Below are positions 13,395 to 14,898 of a stretch of DNA of 14,898 bases, one piece after another. Below the pieces are notes generated by a model that worked only from the letters and a program-made list of their open reading frames with translations, did no database searches and was not told the origin of the DNA. Source of the DNA: Limnohabitans sp. (GTDB taxonomy: Bacteria > Pseudomonadota > Gammaproteobacteria > Burkholderiales > Burkholderiaceae_C). Each line of letters opens with the position of its first letter. Positions within the stretch are counted from its first letter, which is position 1. The translations under genes were made by a program, and so were the position numbers. The DNA lies in contig JACDQO010000321.1 of assembly GCA_015657605.1 (NCBI GenBank), positions 1-14,898 on the forward strand, written 5' to 3'.

Positions 13395-14898
13395 ATGTCC
13401 CAAGTCCTGCAAAGTTTCATCGGTGGCCAGTGGATCGGCCAGCAAGGCGCGCAAGCCCTGCGCAGCGCCCTCAACGGCCAGACGGTTTACCAAACCCATG
13501 CCGAGGCGATTGATTTTGGTGACGCGGTGCACTACGCCCGCACCGTGGGCTTGCCCAATTTGCTCAAGCTGGACTTTCAAGAACGCGCCCAACGTCTCAA
13601 GGCCCTGGCCAAGTACTTGGGTGAGCACAAAGAGCTGCTGTACGCCATCTCGGCCACACCGGTGCCACACGGGCCGACAGCTGGGTGGACATCGAAGGCG
13701 GCGCGGGCACTTTGTTTGCCTATTCGGGTATGGGCAGCAACGAGCTGCCCAGCGGCAACCTGATCCACGAAGGCCCGGCCTTCCCATTGGGCAAAAAAGG
13801 CGGCTTTGCGGGCACACACATTCTGGTGCCACGCGGCGGCATCGCGGTGCACATCAACGCCTTCAACTTCCCCATCTGGGGCCTCTTGGAAAAGTTCGCG
13901 CCCAGCTTTTTGGCCGGTATGCCCTGTATCGGCAAACCCGCATCGTCCACCAGCTACCTGACCGAGGCCATGGTGCGTTTGGTGGAGCAATCGGGCATCT
14001 TGCCTGCCGGCTCGCTCCAGCTGGTGATCGGCTCCACGGGTGACCTGCTCGACCGCCTGAACGGCCAAGACGTGGTGACTTTTACCGGCTCGGCAGACAC
14101 CGCCGCCATGCTGCGCGTGCACCCCAATGTGATCAAGCACAGCATTCCGTTCAACGCCCGAAGCCGACTCGCTCAACTGCGCCATCCTCGCACCCGATGT
14201 CACGCCCGATGACGAAGAGTTTGATTTGTTTGTGAAAGAAGTCGCCCGCGAGATGACCGTCAAAGCCGGCCAAAAATGCACCGCGATCCGCCGCGCCATC
14301 GTGCCGCGCCAGCACCTCGATGCCGTCGCCGAAAAGCTCAAGGCCCGTCTGGCCAAAGTGGTGGTGGGCGATCCATCGGTCGAGGGCGTGAAGATGGGGG
14401 CCTTGGCCTCGCATGCGCAACAGGCTGACGTGGCCGAGCGCGTGGCGCTGCTGCGCCAAAGTGCCGAGCTGGTGTTTGGCGGCGGTGCCGATTTCAGCCC
14501 AGTGGGGCAGGGCGTTGAAGGCGGTGCCTTCTTCCAGCCCACGCTGCTGTTGTGCCAAAAGCCTTTGCACACCGACAGCGTGCACGACGTCGAAGCCTTC
14601 GGTCCCGTGAGCACGCTCATGCCGTACGACGGCATCGATGAAGCCTTGCAACTGGCCGCACGCGGGCTGGGCAGTTTGGTCGGCACGCTGGTCACCAAAG
14701 ACCCGCAAATCGCGGCCCGCATTATCCCGGTGGCCGCAGCCTTGCACGGCCGCCTGCACATCCTGGACCGCGAATCGGCGGTTGAATCCACCGGCCACGG
14801 CTCGCCCCTGCCGCCGCTCAAGCACGGTGGCCCTGGACGACGCCGCGGGGGTCGGAAGAACGTCGGGCGGCAGTCCGGCGACCGTCGAAGCCACCTGA
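13395..14898 (+). CDS. paaZ: PaaZ-type phenylacetate-pathway aldehyde dehydrogenase/oxepin-CoA hydrolase, frameshifted and cut at the right edge
   Basis: In E. coli PaaZ, an N-terminal aldehyde dehydrogenase oxidises the semialdehyde made when a C-terminal MaoC-type hydratase opens oxepin-CoA. Here about 500 codons of the dehydrogenase part are seen and any MaoC part lies outside. The start is ATG 13395 ([14 protein letters not shown]). The frame changes at about 13654: one C missing in GGCC-AC, where the family reads [20 protein letters not shown]. It changes back at about 14158: one extra C in GCCC, before [13 protein letters not shown]. The two shifts cancel. With both corrected, Glu is residue 256 and Cys ([13 protein letters not shown]) is residue 295, which as I recall are the catalytic positions of E. 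coli PaaZ. Typical motifs include [24 protein letters not shown] and [17 protein letters not shown]. After 14837 the expected RAGGGEELGG motif is scrambled across frames. Confidence 0.85.

Noticed and set aside
13577..14821. Minus-strand reading frame of 414 codons
   Set aside because: It is antisense to paaZ, whose plus-strand translation has clear catalytic motifs; the minus frame is Ser/Arg/Ala-rich noise.

Overview
The window reads as one contig of about 14.9 kb from a betaproteobacterium, most likely Burkholderiales/Comamonadaceae. I infer this from the high GC content, the heavy TTG/GTG-rich codon use, the close resemblance of the gentisate enzymes to the nag-type enzymes of Ralstonia/Polaromonas, and a Tad locus with the CpaE/RcpA layout. 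I could run no database search, so the assignment is by recognition. Both contig ends cut genes: cpaE on the left and a paaZ-type gene on the right.

Left third (1-7430): part of a Tad/Flp (tight adherence) pilus locus, built around a divergent regulatory region at 4028-4321. The leftward operon is flp - cpaA - cpaB - cpaC - small lipoprotein - cpaE, which supplies the pilin, prepilin peptidase, periplasmic assembly factor, outer-membrane secretin, a lipoprotein and the localisation ATPase. The motor genes (tadA/B/C) would lie beyond the left edge. The rightward operon is tadE - tadG, followed by a gene for a Crp/Fnr-type regulator with a C-terminal PAS domain. That regulator gene has two 17-bp perfect dyads just upstream and shares a 13-nt leader sequence with flp.

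Middle (7431-9570): an intact aldo/keto reductase, a decayed LysR-type regulator, an intact but unusual small ORF resembling part of a class-II glutamine amidotransferase (GlmS-like) domain without its catalytic cysteine, two small hairpins and a bidirectional terminator.

Right third (9574-13217, leftward): a compact catabolic operon converting 3-hydroxybenzoate through gentisate, maleylpyruvate and fumarylpyruvate to fumarate and pyruvate (3-hydroxybenzoate 6-hydroxylase, gentisate 1,2-dioxygenase, fumarylpyruvate hydrolase, maleylpyruvate isomerase). Its promoter has a near-consensus -10 overlapped by a 14-bp perfect palindrome. A paaZ-type gene (phenylacetyl-CoA catabolism) diverges from it, with its own TetR-like dyad.

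Four places show single-base indels inside otherwise well-conserved genes (cpaA about 3430, the hydroxylase about 12433, paaZ about 13654 and about 14158), and the last 60 bases of paaZ look scrambled. All sit in short C/G runs, so assembly or sequencing error is at least as likely as real gene decay. I found no tRNA, rRNA, CRISPR array, insertion sequence or clear defence system.
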